DNA of 64,000 nucleotides from an uncultured Bacteroidaceae bacterium (GCA_905235565.1 CAJOLR010000003.1:1-64000), one strand, 5' to 3'. Counted from the first letter of the stretch, positions 43,870-53,613 are shown. Notes: generated by a model from the sequence alone, not told the origin. Translations and numbers: made by a program.

Positions 43870-44673
43870 ATGAAGAGGTTTTCTTATTTGGCTTTATTTT
43901 TTTGTGCTTTGTTCAATTCTTGCGTATTTTCTGATGCTCAGGTTGTCTGGCTTTCTACCAGGAATATGGATTTTACTGACTGTGACCGCGAGGAGCGTCG
44001 GGTAGCAGGATTTGACGGCATCAGGAATACTTGTCCGTTTGATGTTATTTATGAGCAGTCCGATGAGCAGTACGTTGTTGTTGAGGGTGATGAGGAGTAC
44101 TTCGACCGTCTGCATACGGATGTTCGCAAAGGAGTTCTGGAGATTTCTGTCGAGAAGGGCCGTTACCGTAACGTACGCCTTAGAGTTAAGGTGGGTTGTC
44201 CCGAGATCAGTCAAATCAGTATGTCCGGGAGCGGCAGCATAATCTGCAAGACGGATATAGAGGCTGATGGTGAATTGACTCTTAAGGTTTCGGGCAGCGG
44301 TGATATCTATGCCAATAATATCGGCTGCGACATCCTTGAATCTTCGGTGTTAGGTTCCGGCGAGATAAAGGTGTCATATATTGATGCCGATAAAGTGAAT
44401 GTCAGTGTTACAGGAAGCGGTGATTGGGATGCCGACGAGATTGAATCGGAAAACCTTAATATAGTATTGTCCGGATCAGGAGATGTTGAGATAGCAAAAG
44501 TGGATATTGACGGTAGTCTGAATGCTACCGTGAAAGGTAGCGGTGACATAGATGTGAGCGGTTATGCAAGCAATGTGGTAGCAAGTGTTATCGGATCGGG
44601 CGATATATCAGGCCGCCTCAGATATGATAATATCTCCAGAACCCGCTCTGGAAGCGGTGATATAGATTGGTGA
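43870..44673 (+). CDS. GIN-domain (DUF2807) exported protein
   Basis: A 267-residue exported protein; the N-terminus is a hydrophobic signal with Cys near 18 (LFNSCVFSDA), so it may be a lipoprotein. The mature part is a right-handed beta-helix of the putative auto-transporter adhesin head (GIN) domain, with repeated SGSG(D/S) turns (MSGSGSI, VSGSGDI, VTGSGDW, LSGSGDV). Function unknown; members are common in Bacteroidota envelopes. It ends at a bidirectional terminator shared with purM. Confidence 0.85.
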   Translation: MKRFSYLALFFCALFNSCVFSDAQVVWLSTRNMDFTDCDREERRVAGFDGIRNTCPFDVIYEQSDEQYVVVEGDEEYFDRLHTDVRKGVLEISVEKGRYRNVRLRVKVGCPEISQISMSGSGSIICKTDIEADGELTLKVSGSGDIYANNIGCDILESSVLGSGEIKVSYIDADKVNVSVTGSGDWDADEIESENLNIVLSGSGDVEIAKVDIDGSLNATVKGSGDIDVSGYASNVVASVIGSGDISGRLRYDNISRTRSGSGDIDW

Positions 44674-44689
44674 TGGTTTGACAATAAAC

Positions 44690-44723
44690 AAAAACGGCTG
44701 GCGCATTTCCGTCAGCCGTTTTT
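44690..44723. terminator. Bidirectional terminator between GIN gene and purM
   Basis: AAAAACGGCTG (44690-44700) pairs with CAGCCGTTTTT (44713-44723). A-run and T-run on both sides let it work for both convergent genes. Confidence 0.92.
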
Positions 44724-44729
44724 GTCGTT

Positions 44730-45899
44730 TCAATACTCGAATGTGCCGTAGGGGCTGTGGATGGTAAGGTGTTTATGGTCGGAGGGTTCTATCCGGCCGA
44801 TGATCTGGGCATCTATTCCGAATGACTTGCTGATGTCTATTACCTGCCGGGCGAATTCCTGAGGCAGGTAGACTTCAAAGCGGTGACCGCAGTTGAATAC
44901 CTTGTACATCTCCTTCCACTCTGTCTTGCTCTGCTCCTGGATGGTGCGGAACAGGGGCGGGATAGGGAAGAGGTTGTCTTTAATTACATGAACTCCCTCT
45001 ACAAAGTGCAGTATCTTGGTCTGGGCACCACCTGAGCAGTGCACCATTCCGTGAATCTGCGGGCGCAGCGCATCCAGCAGTTTCTTTACTACGGGCGCAT
45101 AAGTACGGGTGGGAGAAAGTACCAGCTTGCCTGCATCCAGAGGTGAGTCCTGCACCTTATCAGTCAGACTCAGACCGCCTGAATAGACAAGTTCCTCAGG
45201 AACTGCGTGGTCGTATGTCTCGGGATATTTTTCGGCAACAGATTTGCCGAACACGTCGTGACGGGCGCTGGTAAGTCCGTTGCTGCCCATACCGCCGTTG
45301 TACTCCTTCTCATATGTAGCTTTGCCGAACGATGCCAGACCTACAATAACATCGCCCGGACGGATGTTGGCGTTGTTGATAACGTCACTGCGTTTCATGC
45401 GGCAGGTTACTGTGCTGTCCACGATGATGGTGCGCACCAGATCGCCTACATCGGCAGTCTCACCACCGGTGGCGTATGCTCCTACACCCATCTCGCGGAG
45501 TTCGGCAAGAAGCTCATCGGTACCGTTTATGATGGCGCTGATAACGTTGCCCGGAACCAGGTTCTTGTTACGGCCGATGGTTGAGCTGACCAGTATATTA
45601 TCCACAGCACCTACGCAGAGCAGGTCATCGATGTTCATGATAAGGGCATCCTGAGCGATGCCTTTCCATACAGAGAGGTCGCCGGTCTCCTTCCAGTAGG
45701 CGTAGGCCAGTGATGACTTGGTGCCGGCTCCGTCGGCATGCATGATGTTGCAGTAATCAGGGTCACCGCCCAGGATATCGGGGATGATCTTGCAGAATGC
45801 CTTGGGGTAAAGACCTTTGTCTATGTTCTTGATGGCGTTGTGCACATCCTCCTTGGATGCCGATACGCCACGCAGCATATAACGTTCGTTTGATTCCAT
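44730..45899 (-). CDS. purM: Phosphoribosylformylglycinamidine cyclo-ligase
   Basis: A 389-residue AIR synthetase, longer than E. coli PurM (345) but typical for Bacteroidota. It closes the imidazole ring in purine synthesis. Family motifs are YCNIMHADGAGTKSSLAY, AQDALIMNIDDLLCVGA and YATGGETADVGDLVRT; the C-terminal domain holds MVHCSGGAQTKILHF. The stop lies at the shared terminator and the start abuts lemA. Confidence 0.92.
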   Translation of the reverse strand: MESNERYMLRGVSASKEDVHNAIKNIDKGLYPKAFCKIIPDILGGDPDYCNIMHADGAGTKSSLAYAYWKETGDLSVWKGIAQDALIMNIDDLLCVGAVDNILVSSTIGRNKNLVPGNVISAIINGTDELLAELREMGVGAYATGGETADVGDLVRTIIVDSTVTCRMKRSDVINNANIRPGDVIVGLASFGKATYEKEYNGGMGSNGLTSARHDVFGKSVAEKYPETYDHAVPEELVYSGGLSLTDKVQDSPLDAGKLVLSPTRTYAPVVKKLLDALRPQIHGMVHCSGGAQTKILHFVEGVHVIKDNLFPIPPLFRTIQEQSKTEWKEMYKVFNCGHRFEVYLPQEFARQVIDISKSFGIDAQIIGRIEPSDHKHLTIHSPYGTFEY

Positions 45900-46489
45900 C
45901 AGAATTCTACTTTGGGAGCCTTGTTTGCACCTTCCTCAGCCTCAAAATAGGGCTTTTTCTCAAAACCACGCAATCCTGCGATTATGCTCTGCGGGAATTT
46001 GCGGATATAAGTGTTGTAACCGTTGGCCGACTCGTTGAAGTTACGGCGCTCAACTGCTATGCGGTTCTCGGTGCCCTCAAGCTGTGCCTGCAGTTCCTTG
46101 AAGTTCTCATTGGCCTTGAGTTCGGGATAAGACTCGCTTATGGCAATCAGTCGGCCAAGAGCTCCGCCAACTTCGTTCTGGGCTTTCTGGAACTCCTTGA
46201 GCTGATCGGCTGTCATATCCTCGGGATTGAAAGTGATTGATGTGGCCTTGGCGCGTGCATTGACTACGGCCTCAAAGGTAGATGTCTCATGTGCAGCATA
46301 GCCCTTTACAGTGTTTACAAGGTTGGGGATAAGGTCGGCGCGGCGCTGGTAAACGTTCTCCACGTTGCCCCAAGCCTTACTTACGTTCTCCTCCATTGTC
46401 ACCATCTTGTTGTTGATGCCGATGGCCCAGATAACAATCAGAATGATTACTCCAATGATAATCCAAGTACTTTTCTTTTTCATCTTCAA
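45899..46489 (-). CDS. LemA family protein
   Basis: A 196-residue protein with one N-terminal membrane span (IIIGVIILIVIWAIG) and the long-helix LemA domain (ENVSKAWGNVENVYQRRADL and LIPNLVNTVKGYAAHE). Function not settled; these are inner-membrane proteins with a periplasmic domain. It lies 24 bp after a TPM-domain gene, a very common LemA-TPM pairing. Confidence 0.93.
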   Translation of the reverse strand: MKMKKKSTWIIIGVIILIVIWAIGINNKMVTMEENVSKAWGNVENVYQRRADLIPNLVNTVKGYAAHETSTFEAVVNARAKATSITFNPEDMTADQLKEFQKAQNEVGGALGRLIAISESYPELKANENFKELQAQLEGTENRIAVERRNFNESANGYNTYIRKFPQSIIAGLRGFEKKPYFEAEEGANKAPKVEF

Positions 46490-46513
46490 ATATATTAATC
46501 AGTTTACTGTCAA

Positions 46514-47416
46514 TTAAAAACGAGAGCCTGCACCACCTCCACCGAAGTGCCCGCCTCCGTAGCTGCCGCCAAAACTGCCGCCACCTCCGAATCCGCCGCC
46601 GATGTGGCCTCCTCCGATATGAGGTCCACTACCTCCGTGATTCCCGGTAGAGTAGTATGTTGTGCGGTTCCGCGACATTATGTATCCGCAGTGAGAGCAC
46701 TTGAAGGTGATAAGTTCCTTCTTGACGCCATTATGCTTTGATATCGTTGATATGCCTACCTGCTTGAGAGCAATCTGTCCGCATCTGGGACACTTACGGC
46801 TCCTGCGGTCAAACAATATAATTAATCCTGCTATTACAATAAATAACCCGATTATTGTGATGAGTCCTGCTATTACAGCCTTCTTGTCCGTCTCATCATC
46901 ATCGTTCTCATACTCACCTTTGAGCAGGATCTCCTTAAGCGCCTCGGCGCCTGCAACCATACCTTCATCCCACCTGCCATCAGCAAAATGATCGTTCATA
47001 TATCTCACCTGAACGCGCTTGCATAAGGCGTCAGGAAGTATTCCCTCTATGCCGTAACCGGTTGCAAACTGTACGCAGCGCTCACCGGTACTGAGCAGAA
47101 TGACCAGACCGTTGTCAGAACTTGAGCGGCCTACACCTACGGTCTCACCAATCTGGTAGGCAAACTCAAAGCAGTCATCCGGGTCGATATCTGTAACTAC
47201 AGCTACAAGAGTCTGGATTCCGGTGCTGTCCTCAATGGTGCGGAATACTGCATCAATTCGGTCTACTGCCGATTGTGACAGTATACCGTCAGGATTGCAT
47301 ACGTAACGGTTCCTGTCCTCAAGATGGACAGGCCTGATATCGGACGGCTTATAGACCCTGGCTGTAGCCAATATGGGGCCCAGTATCAGAAGTAGTACGA
47401 ATGCTATTCTTTTCAT
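46514..47416 (-). CDS. TPM-domain (YgcG-like) membrane protein with zinc ribbon
   Basis: A 300-residue exported protein: signal peptide (MKRIAFVLLLILGPILATA), TPM domain at about residues 30-160 (YVCNPDGILSQSAVDRIDAV; GYGIEGILPDALCKRV), one membrane span near 185-205, then a cytoplasmic C4 zinc ribbon (CPRCGQ and CSHCGY) and a Gly-rich tail (GGGFGGG repeats). Partner of the LemA protein next door; a membrane-quality or stress role is suspected for such pairs. Confidence 0.88.
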   Translation of the reverse strand: MKRIAFVLLLILGPILATARVYKPSDIRPVHLEDRNRYVCNPDGILSQSAVDRIDAVFRTIEDSTGIQTLVAVVTDIDPDDCFEFAYQIGETVGVGRSSSDNGLVILLSTGERCVQFATGYGIEGILPDALCKRVQVRYMNDHFADGRWDEGMVAGAEALKEILLKGEYENDDDETDKKAVIAGLITIIGLFIVIAGLIILFDRRSRKCPRCGQIALKQVGISTISKHNGVKKELITFKCSHCGYIMSRNRTTYYSTGNHGGSGPHIGGGHIGGGFGGGGSFGGSYGGGHFGGGGAGSRF

Positions 47417-47422
47417 TTTATG

Positions 47423-48409
47423 TTATTCCCCAATCCTGTCCCAGATTTCCCAGGCGGCTACAGCCTGCTGTTCAAGCATATCCTTGCCGCCCTTGGCTGT
47501 GGCTCCATGTTCGCGTCCCTTCTTCATGAAGAGCGTTTCATCCGGATTGGCTATGACATCCAGAAGCAGATGCTTGTCTGAAAGGAATCCGTATGGTATG
47601 TCGGGACACTGACCTGTTTCCGGCCACATTCCCATGGGCGTGCAGTTTACTATCACGTCATACTCTTCCATTACCGAAGGTGAGAGTTCATAATAACCCA
47701 TAATCTCAAAGTTAGAGTTGCGTGATACGAACTTGTGCTCAATTCCCATCTTGTCAAGGGCAAACTTTACAGCCTTTGAGACGCCTCCTGTACCAAGAAT
47801 GAGCGCCTTGGAGTGACCTTCCAGCAGATTGCCGAATGATTTGGTGAATCCGGTCCAGTCTGTATTGTATCCCACCAGTTCAACTCCTCCGTCCCGGTGC
47901 AGTACCTTGACGGTGTTGACTGCGCCGATAGCCTTTGCCGTCTCGTCCAGACGGTTCAAGTAGGGGATAATATCCTGCTTGTAGGGTATTGTGACGTTGA
48001 ATCCACATAGGTTGGGGTACTTCGCCACCAGTTTGGTTACATCCTCAACACTCTCAAGTTCATAATTGTTGTAGTGGGCGTTTATATGCTGCTCACGGAA
48101 GAACTTGTTGAAGCGGACCATGGATGTGGAGTGGGCAAGAGGCTTGCCTATCAGTCCGAAAAGCCTGTCGTAAGACTTCTGGGGCTGTGATGGTGCCGGT
48201 TCAGCCGGTTCAGGCTGAGGCTCTGCGGTTTTTGTAAATACAGGTTCCGGCTGAGGTTCTGTTTCCGGTTCTTTATGTTCATCGACTGTCGGACTGGACG
48301 AGACGGTATCACTCCCGATTGAATCATCAGGATCATTGAGCTTGGAATTGACATTCTTGACCAGGATGACAAATATCATGGCAAGAACAAACAGGAAAGG
48401 AAGAGCCAT
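47423..48409 (-). CDS. aroE: Shikimate dehydrogenase with N-terminal membrane anchor
   Basis: A 328-residue protein. Residues 79-328 are a full shikimate dehydrogenase (YDRLFGLIGKPLAHS; catalytic Lys in VTIPYKQDI and Asp in GYNTDWTGF; NADP loop LGTGGVSKAVKFAL). It reduces 3-dehydroshikimate in aromatic amino acid synthesis. Unusually, residues 1-18 are a membrane span (ALPFLFVLAMIFVILVKN) followed by a 55-residue Pro/Glu linker (EPETEPQPEPVF). No ATG or GTG lies between the linker and the enzyme, so the anchor is part of the gene. The start is 4 bp after the purC stop. Confidence 0.88.
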   Translation of the reverse strand: MALPFLFVLAMIFVILVKNVNSKLNDPDDSIGSDTVSSSPTVDEHKEPETEPQPEPVFTKTAEPQPEPAEPAPSQPQKSYDRLFGLIGKPLAHSTSMVRFNKFFREQHINAHYNNYELESVEDVTKLVAKYPNLCGFNVTIPYKQDIIPYLNRLDETAKAIGAVNTVKVLHRDGGVELVGYNTDWTGFTKSFGNLLEGHSKALILGTGGVSKAVKFALDKMGIEHKFVSRNSNFEIMGYYELSPSVMEEYDVIVNCTPMGMWPETGQCPDIPYGFLSDKHLLLDVIANPDETLFMKKGREHGATAKGGKDMLEQQAVAAWEIWDRIGE

Positions 48410-48413
48410 GTTA

Positions 48414-49361
48414 TTACTTGTTTGCTAACCAGTCGGTTACGTTTTTCTCAATTCGTGCAGCAAGGTCTGCTCCACTTTCCTTGACAAATTTTTCACCTAC
48501 TATGTTCTCGTACAGTTCAATGTAACGCTCCGACACCGTATCGGCATAAGCGTCTGTAATCTCGGGCATTACCTGGCCAGGCTGGTTCATGAAATTGTGC
48601 TCGATGAGCCACTGGCGTACAAACTCCTTGGACAGCTGTTTCTGGGGTTCACCCTTCTCAAACTTCTCCTGATAGCCGTCAGCGTAGAAATAGCGTGAAC
48701 TGTCGGGAGTATGTATCTCATCAATAAGATATACCTTGCCGTCACGTTTGCCGAACTCATACTTGGTATCTACCAGGATAAGACCCTTCTGAGCTGCAAT
48801 CTCCGTACCGCGCTTGAATAGGGCGCGTGTGTACTGCTCCATGATCTCATAATCCTCTTTGCTTACCAGACCCTGCCTGATGATCTCCTCCTTTGAGATG
48901 TTCTCATCGTGACCCTCCTCGGCCTTTGTGGTGGGGGTTATAAGAGGCTCGGCGAACTTCTGGTTCTCTTTCATTCCCTCAGGCAGGATATTTCCGCAAA
49001 GGTTACGGCATCCGGCCTTGTAGTCGCGCCATGCAGATCCTGTCAGGTAGCCGCGGATAATCATCTCAACGCGGAATCCCTCACACTTCAGGCCTACGGT
49101 AACCATAGGATCGGGAGTGGCCAGTTTCCAGTTGGGGCAGATATCGGCGGTGGCATCCAGGAACTTTGCGGCTATCTGGTTGAGCACTTGCCCTTTAAAC
49201 GGTATTCCCTTGGGCAGGATAACGTCAAAGGCCGATATACGGTCTGTAGCAACCATGACCATCAGGTCATCATCAATGTTATACACGTCACGTACCTTGC
49301 CGTGATATACACTCTTCTGTCCTTTGAACTGGAAATCAGTTCTTGTCAACGCTTTGCTCAT
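48414..49361 (-). CDS. purC: SAICAR synthase
   Basis: A 315-residue phosphoribosylaminoimidazole-succinocarboxamide synthase, purine pathway. I place the start at 49361 ([20 protein letters not shown]); the longer ORF from 49433 lies inside phoH. Motifs include [35 protein letters not shown] and LVDTKYEFG. It overlaps the end of phoH by 26 nt, so coupling is likely. Confidence 0.94.
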   Translation of the reverse strand: MSKALTRTDFQFKGQKSVYHGKVRDVYNIDDDLMVMVATDRISAFDVILPKGIPFKGQVLNQIAAKFLDATADICPNWKLATPDPMVTVGLKCEGFRVEMIIRGYLTGSAWRDYKAGCRNLCGNILPEGMKENQKFAEPLITPTTKAEEGHDENISKEEIIRQGLVSKEDYEIMEQYTRALFKRGTEIAAQKGLILVDTKYEFGKRDGKVYLIDEIHTPDSSRYFYADGYQEKFEKGEPQKQLSKEFVRQWLIEHNFMNQPGQVMPEITDAYADTVSERYIELYENIVGEKFVKESGADLAARIEKNVTDWLANK

Positions 49362-50334
49362 TGTTATCTTTTTTAGAAATTCTTTTGTCTGTCTTATGTG
49401 CCTGCTCGTATCGGTCATAGGCATCAACCACACGGGTTACCAGCTTATGACGTACTATGTCTTTTTTTGTCATACGGATGATGCTTAGGCCCTCAATCCC
49501 TTCCAGTACATCGAGCGCCTGGACAAGGCCTGATATCTGGGTGGGGGGCAGGTCTATCTGCGTCAGGTCTCCAGTCACTATCATCTTGGTGTTCCAGCCC
49601 ATGCGGGTAAGGAACATCTTGATCTGTTGCGGGGTAGTGTTCTGTGCCTCATCCAGTATGACTACGGCATCATTGAGAGTGCGTCCGCGCATGAATGCCA
49701 AAGGTGCAATCTGAATGATGTTGAGCTCCATGTACTCCTTGAGCTTGGCAGTGGGAATCATATCCTGAAGTGCATCATAGAGTGGCTGCAGGAAAGGATC
49801 AATCTTTTCGCGCATATCACCGGGCAGGAATCCCAGTTTCTCACCGGCCTCGACCGCAGGGCGACACAATACGATGCGCTTGACCTCCTTGTTCTTGAGT
49901 GCCCTGACAGCCAGTGCAATTGCCGTGTATGTCTTGCCCGAACCGGCTGGACCGATGGCAAAGAGCATATCATGGGTTCCGTAATCGGTAACAAGTTTCT
50001 TCTGGTTTATACTGCGGGGCAGGATAGGGCGTCCTGTAACTCCGAACAGTATTACGTCCGAACTCTTCTCTCCACCGGGATCCTGACCGTTCACTATGTC
50101 AACGATGACCTCCTCCTTGAGTGAATTGTACTTGGCGCAATACATCTCAAGCTGTCGCATGGCCTGTTCAAAACGGGCTGTCTCGTCCTCATCACCCATT
50201 ATGCGCATGACGTTGCCCCGGGCTACAATACGCAGCTTGGGAAACAGGGCTTTGATCAGTTGCAGATTGGTGTTGTTGACCCCGTAAAATACTGCAGGAT
50301 CAGCTTCGTTAAGGACAAGATGCTTCTCTATCAT
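49336..50334 (-). CDS. phoH: PhoH-family ATPase
   Basis: A 332-residue PhoH-like protein with an N-terminal KH-like region and a P-loop ATPase core: Walker [16 protein letters not shown], then [20 protein letters not shown] and Walker [15 protein letters not shown] role in RNA metabolism is proposed for the family. The 3' end overlaps purC by 26 nt. Confidence 0.93.
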   Translation of the reverse strand: MIEKHLVLNEADPAVFYGVNNTNLQLIKALFPKLRIVARGNVMRIMGDEDETARFEQAMRQLEMYCAKYNSLKEEVIVDIVNGQDPGGEKSSDVILFGVTGRPILPRSINQKKLVTDYGTHDMLFAIGPAGSGKTYTAIALAVRALKNKEVKRIVLCRPAVEAGEKLGFLPGDMREKIDPFLQPLYDALQDMIPTAKLKEYMELNIIQIAPLAFMRGRTLNDAVVILDEAQNTTPQQIKMFLTRMGWNTKMIVTGDLTQIDLPPTQISGLVQALDVLEGIEGLSIIRMTKKDIVRHKLVTRVVDAYDRYEQAHKTDKRISKKDNNEQSVDKN

Positions 50335-50367
50335 GCGGATTCCGTATAGTTCCGCAAAGTTACCAAA

Positions 50368-50952
50368 TTATCCTATAAGATGACCAATATTTGAGGTAAA
50401 GAGTTTGACTGCAATAGCAAGCAGGATTATTCCGAAGAACTTACGCAGAACATATATCAGACCAGGTCCGAGAATCTTCTCAATACGGTCTATCGACCTC
50501 AGTACCACGAATATGAAAACCATATTCAGGAATAGGGCAATCATGATGTTCATGGCGGCATATTCGGCCTTAAGTGAGAGCAGTGTAGTGAATGAACCGG
50601 CACCTACTATGAGCGGAAACACAAGAGGCACGAATGATGACACCTCTTTAGGCCCGGCATCATATTTGAAGATGGTAATGTCAAAAGTCATTTCAAAGCC
50701 GATGGCCAGGATTATTATTGAACCGGCAACGGCGAATGACTCGATATCCACGCCAAACAGGGAAAGCACTCCATCTCCAAGAAAATAGATAATAGTGAGC
50801 ATGATCCATGAAGTCAATGTAACCTTGAGCGCCGGAACCTTGCCGGTCTTGTGCTGCAGGTCAATTATGATAGGAATGGATCCTGTGATATCCAGAATAG
50901 CGAACAGGACAACGAACGCTCCGGCTATCTCCTTAATATCTATTGCCATCAT
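50368..50952 (-). CDS. MarC-family membrane protein
   Basis: A 194-residue protein with six predicted spans of the MarC/UPF0056 family (FVVLFAILDITGSIPIIIDL near the N-terminus and the VPLVFPLIVGAGSFTTLLSL motif in the middle). Despite the name it is not shown to give multidrug resistance. It starts MM; either Met could be used. Confidence 0.9.
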   Translation of the reverse strand: MMAIDIKEIAGAFVVLFAILDITGSIPIIIDLQHKTGKVPALKVTLTSWIMLTIIYFLGDGVLSLFGVDIESFAVAGSIIILAIGFEMTFDITIFKYDAGPKEVSSFVPLVFPLIVGAGSFTTLLSLKAEYAAMNIMIALFLNMVFIFVVLRSIDRIEKILGPGLIYVLRKFFGIILLAIAVKLFTSNIGHLIG

Positions 50953-50971
50953 TCTCCTTTTAAAAAACTTG

Positions 50972-51766
50972 TTACGGTATGTATACAGGACGTATCGGCA
51001 GACCCAGATATCTGGTCCTTGAGTCTATTACGCGATTGTCGACATCCAGGTGCTCCAGACAGAGTGTGCTGGCTTCCAGGGTTACGACAGAGGTTACGAA
51101 TTCCTTCTTCTTGTCATCGTATTTCCTGTCTTCGAACAAAGAGTTGCACCAGTAATAGCTGCGTTCATCGGGAAAACGAAGGCGGTCAACGTCCTTATAT
51201 CCAACGATGGGAATGAATATGCTGCGCCCCTCATATCCTTCAACGACGCTGGTGAACAGGTAACCTCCGGTGCCGTTCAGCTTGCACCATTTGGATTGGC
51301 AGTACTGTGAGTTCATCAACTCCCTGAATTGACGGACTGTGGGCATATGCCAGCCCTGACCCATGATGACATTTGCGGCATCATCGGCCTGATCAAGTTC
51401 CTTCAGGTTATCGCGGAAATCACTATCGGCATCGACATTGTATTTGGTTATCATATGCATGATTCCGTCCTTGCACCACTTGTAGTTGTTAGTGGTGAAA
51501 ACATCCTTTGTCTGAGTCTCTCCCCATGCAAAGAAACTGCCCGGTTTTTCAGGACTGGTAGCCCCAATATTGCATTTCGCCCAGAGCGTTCCTGAAGGTA
51601 ACCCCAAGTCAATGACTTCATAATCAGTGCCTTCTATTATCTCCACTCCTTCGTTTACCTGACTCATGGAAATGGAATTCTTGTCATCGTCTTTATTACA
51701 CCCGGTAAGGAAAAAGACTGAAAAAGCTGCGCAGATGGCAGTTACAGGCAACAGATAATTCTTCAT
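50972..51766 (-). CDS. Lipoprotein with Fibrobacter-type major paralogous domain
   Basis: A 264-residue lipoprotein (MKNYLLPVTAICAAFSVFFL then TGC lipobox). The mature part contains EVIDLGLPSGTLWAKCNIGA and FFAWGETQTKDVFT, the hallmark of the fib_succ_major/DUF1566-like domain common in Bacteroidales surface lipoproteins, with WHMPTVRQFRELMN further on. Function unknown. It follows menG and precedes marC on the minus strand. Confidence 0.82.
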   Translation of the reverse strand: MKNYLLPVTAICAAFSVFFLTGCNKDDDKNSISMSQVNEGVEIIEGTDYEVIDLGLPSGTLWAKCNIGATSPEKPGSFFAWGETQTKDVFTTNNYKWCKDGIMHMITKYNVDADSDFRDNLKELDQADDAANVIMGQGWHMPTVRQFRELMNSQYCQSKWCKLNGTGGYLFTSVVEGYEGRSIFIPIVGYKDVDRLRFPDERSYYWCNSLFEDRKYDDKKKEFVTSVVTLEASTLCLEHLDVDNRVIDSRTRYLGLPIRPVYIP

Positions 51767-51824
51767 ATTGGTTCTTGTTATTAAGGTTTTGGATGCGAAT
51801 TTAAGAAAAAATCACATTCGTTAT

Positions 51825-52514
51825 TCATTTGATTGCGCAATACATTCTGCAGACTCCGAACATGAACTGGCGTGCGTTGACCGTAGCGTAACCGGCCTCC
51901 TTGAGCATCGGTATGAATTTTTCGGGCAGCGGAAACTTGAGTATCGAATCAGGCAGATAGGTGAAAGCGCCTTTGTTGCCCGTCATGCTTGCGCCTATCT
52001 TGGGAAGTATTTTCAATGAATAGAACTTGTACAGGCTGAATATGAACCTGTTCTTGGGGTAGGACAGCTCCAGGATGACCAACTTGCCTCCAGGTTTAAG
52101 CACTCGCTGCATCTCCTCCAGTCCTTTCATGAGGTTTTCAAAATTCCTGACTCCGAAAGCAACGCACACGCGATCGAACGTTCCATCCTTATACGGCAGG
52201 TTCTCGGCATCTCCTGTCTCCAGTCTGATAGGAAGCCCCTGGCATTTGGCGCGTCCCACCTCCAGCATACCTTCGGAGAGGTCAATGCCTGTTATGTGTG
52301 ATCCTTTGGCGGCTTTTCGGCTGACGGCGATGGCAAAATCGGCTGTACCGGTTGCCACGTCAAGAACATTGATGGGCCGGTCTGTATCGGTGATAGCCCT
52401 TACTGCCTTTCTGCGCCACGAACGGTCGGCACCAAATGATGATATATGGTTGAAACGGTCATATTTGGCCGCGATGTCATCAAACAGATCACGTATTCCT
52501 TCTTTCTTTGGCAT
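51825..52514 (-). CDS. ubiE: Demethylmenaquinone methyltransferase
   Basis: A 229-residue class I SAM methyltransferase (MenG/UbiE) that methylates demethylmenaquinone in the last step of menaquinone synthesis. SAM motifs are VLDVATGTADFAIAVSR and TGIDLSEGMLEVGRAK; family motifs FDDIAAKYDRFNHISSFG and VCVAFGVRNFENLMKGLEEM. I prefer the start at 52514 (MPKKEGIRD), just after the menA stop; an upstream ATG at 52544 would overlap menA by 29 nt. Confidence 0.93.
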   Translation of the reverse strand: MPKKEGIRDLFDDIAAKYDRFNHISSFGADRSWRRKAVRAITDTDRPINVLDVATGTADFAIAVSRKAAKGSHITGIDLSEGMLEVGRAKCQGLPIRLETGDAENLPYKDGTFDRVCVAFGVRNFENLMKGLEEMQRVLKPGGKLVILELSYPKNRFIFSLYKFYSLKILPKIGASMTGNKGAFTYLPDSILKFPLPEKFIPMLKEAGYATVNARQFMFGVCRMYCAIK

Positions 52515-52515
52515 A

Positions 52516-53412
52516 TTACTGGAGTATATAGCCTGCTCCTGCAAGCAGGGAGAATATGAATGTGGATATTACAAGCATCGGGAGCATCGGGTCCAGACCA
52601 CGTCCGGATAAATTCCATACTCCTGACAGATGCTTTATGTAGAGTGGCAGGGTAATGATATACAGGTATGGCAGCCAACCCTGAGTGAAGATGACTGTGT
52701 ATAGCAGCATCAGTGTCCATCCGCCTGCAATAAGTACAGTATGATATATCTTTGCCTTGTGTTCACCCAGTTTGAGCGGAACGGTTATACGGGTACCGGC
52801 ATCCGATTTCATATCCCGAATGTTGTTCACGTTCAGCACTCCGACACTGAATAGTCCGATGGCCGCACCCGGAATCAGGGTTCTGAAATCAATAATGTGG
52901 GAACATACGAAATGCCCTCCGGCAACAGGTACAAGACCGAAGAAGATGAATACGGATATATCGCCCAGACCACGATATCCGTAAGGATTGTTTCCCAGCG
53001 TATAGTGCATTGCAGCCCAGATTGCAGCTGCTCCAAGCACAACCAGGATCTCGGATTCCATACGCAGTATGGTGCCGAAAGAACTCCTTATCATGGCGAG
53101 CCCCAGGATGCAGCATGCCAGTACCATTATCCTGATACATGAACGCATCTCATCCTCGGTAAGACCACCGCCCTCAATACCGTACTTGGGCCCTTCACGT
53201 CCCGTTCCGTCCACACCGCTCAGCCAGTCGCCCAACTCATTTGACATATTGGAGAGAATCTGCAGAGAAATTGTTGTCAGTATAGTCAGAAGAATTACCA
53301 GCCAGGAAACCTGATGTTCCTTACAAGCCAAAAGGATTCCAAGAACAATCCCCGCAGTGGAAAGGGGGAGAGTTCTAAGCCTCATTGAACGTATAACCGC
53401 TTTTAAAGTCAT
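52516..53412 (-). CDS. menA: 1,4-dihydroxy-2-naphthoate polyprenyltransferase
   Basis: A 298-residue UbiA-family enzyme with eight to nine membrane spans that prenylates 1,4-dihydroxy-2-naphthoate in menaquinone synthesis. The first prenyl-phosphate motif is in LSNMSNELGDWLSGVDGTGR and the second around NNIRDMKSDAGTRITVPLKL. It is directly upstream of menG, giving the last two steps in one transcript. Confidence 0.94.
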   Translation of the reverse strand: MTLKAVIRSMRLRTLPLSTAGIVLGILLACKEHQVSWLVILLTILTTISLQILSNMSNELGDWLSGVDGTGREGPKYGIEGGGLTEDEMRSCIRIMVLACCILGLAMIRSSFGTILRMESEILVVLGAAAIWAAMHYTLGNNPYGYRGLGDISVFIFFGLVPVAGGHFVCSHIIDFRTLIPGAAIGLFSVGVLNVNNIRDMKSDAGTRITVPLKLGEHKAKIYHTVLIAGGWTLMLLYTVIFTQGWLPYLYIITLPLYIKHLSGVWNLSGRGLDPMLPMLVISTFIFSLLAGAGYILQ

Positions 53413-53429
53413 AAAGTTATAATATGCAG

Positions 53430-53437
53430 CAAAGTTA
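53430..53437 (-). promoter_or_regulatory. -7 box of the menA-menG transcript
   Basis: On the minus strand this reads TAACTTTG, 18 nt upstream of the menA start. No clear -33 element. Confidence 0.5.
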
Positions 53438-53439
53438 CA

Positions 53440-53587
53440 AAAAATACCTGCGCACTTGCGTAACGCAGGTTAGTTAGTATTGGGGCGAACCCGGAGGGTG
53501 AGAGCGGCCGGGTGGGCCGCCAAGCGAATGAAATGAGCGCGTTTGCTGTGGCAAACTGAAAAAAGGTCTAATAGGTGCCTCTAAAAG
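53440..53587. other. Non-coding stretch with two GC hairpins
   Basis: Between the menA promoter and the tRNA terminator. It holds a perfect hairpin GCGGCC/GGCCGC (53504-53520) and a second GTTTGC/GCAAAC with a TGTG loop (53541-53556) followed by an A-rich run. No ORF, and no match to the other repeats in this window. Purpose unknown. Confidence 0.4.
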
Positions 53588-53613
53588 AAAAATCCGACCG
53601 ACGGTCGGATTTT
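53588..53613 (-). terminator. Terminator after tRNA-Cys
   Basis: A stem of TCCGACC with GGTCGGA flanked by A and T runs; on the minus strand it ends in a T-rich tail. It lies 13 bp past the tRNA 3' end. Confidence 0.85.
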
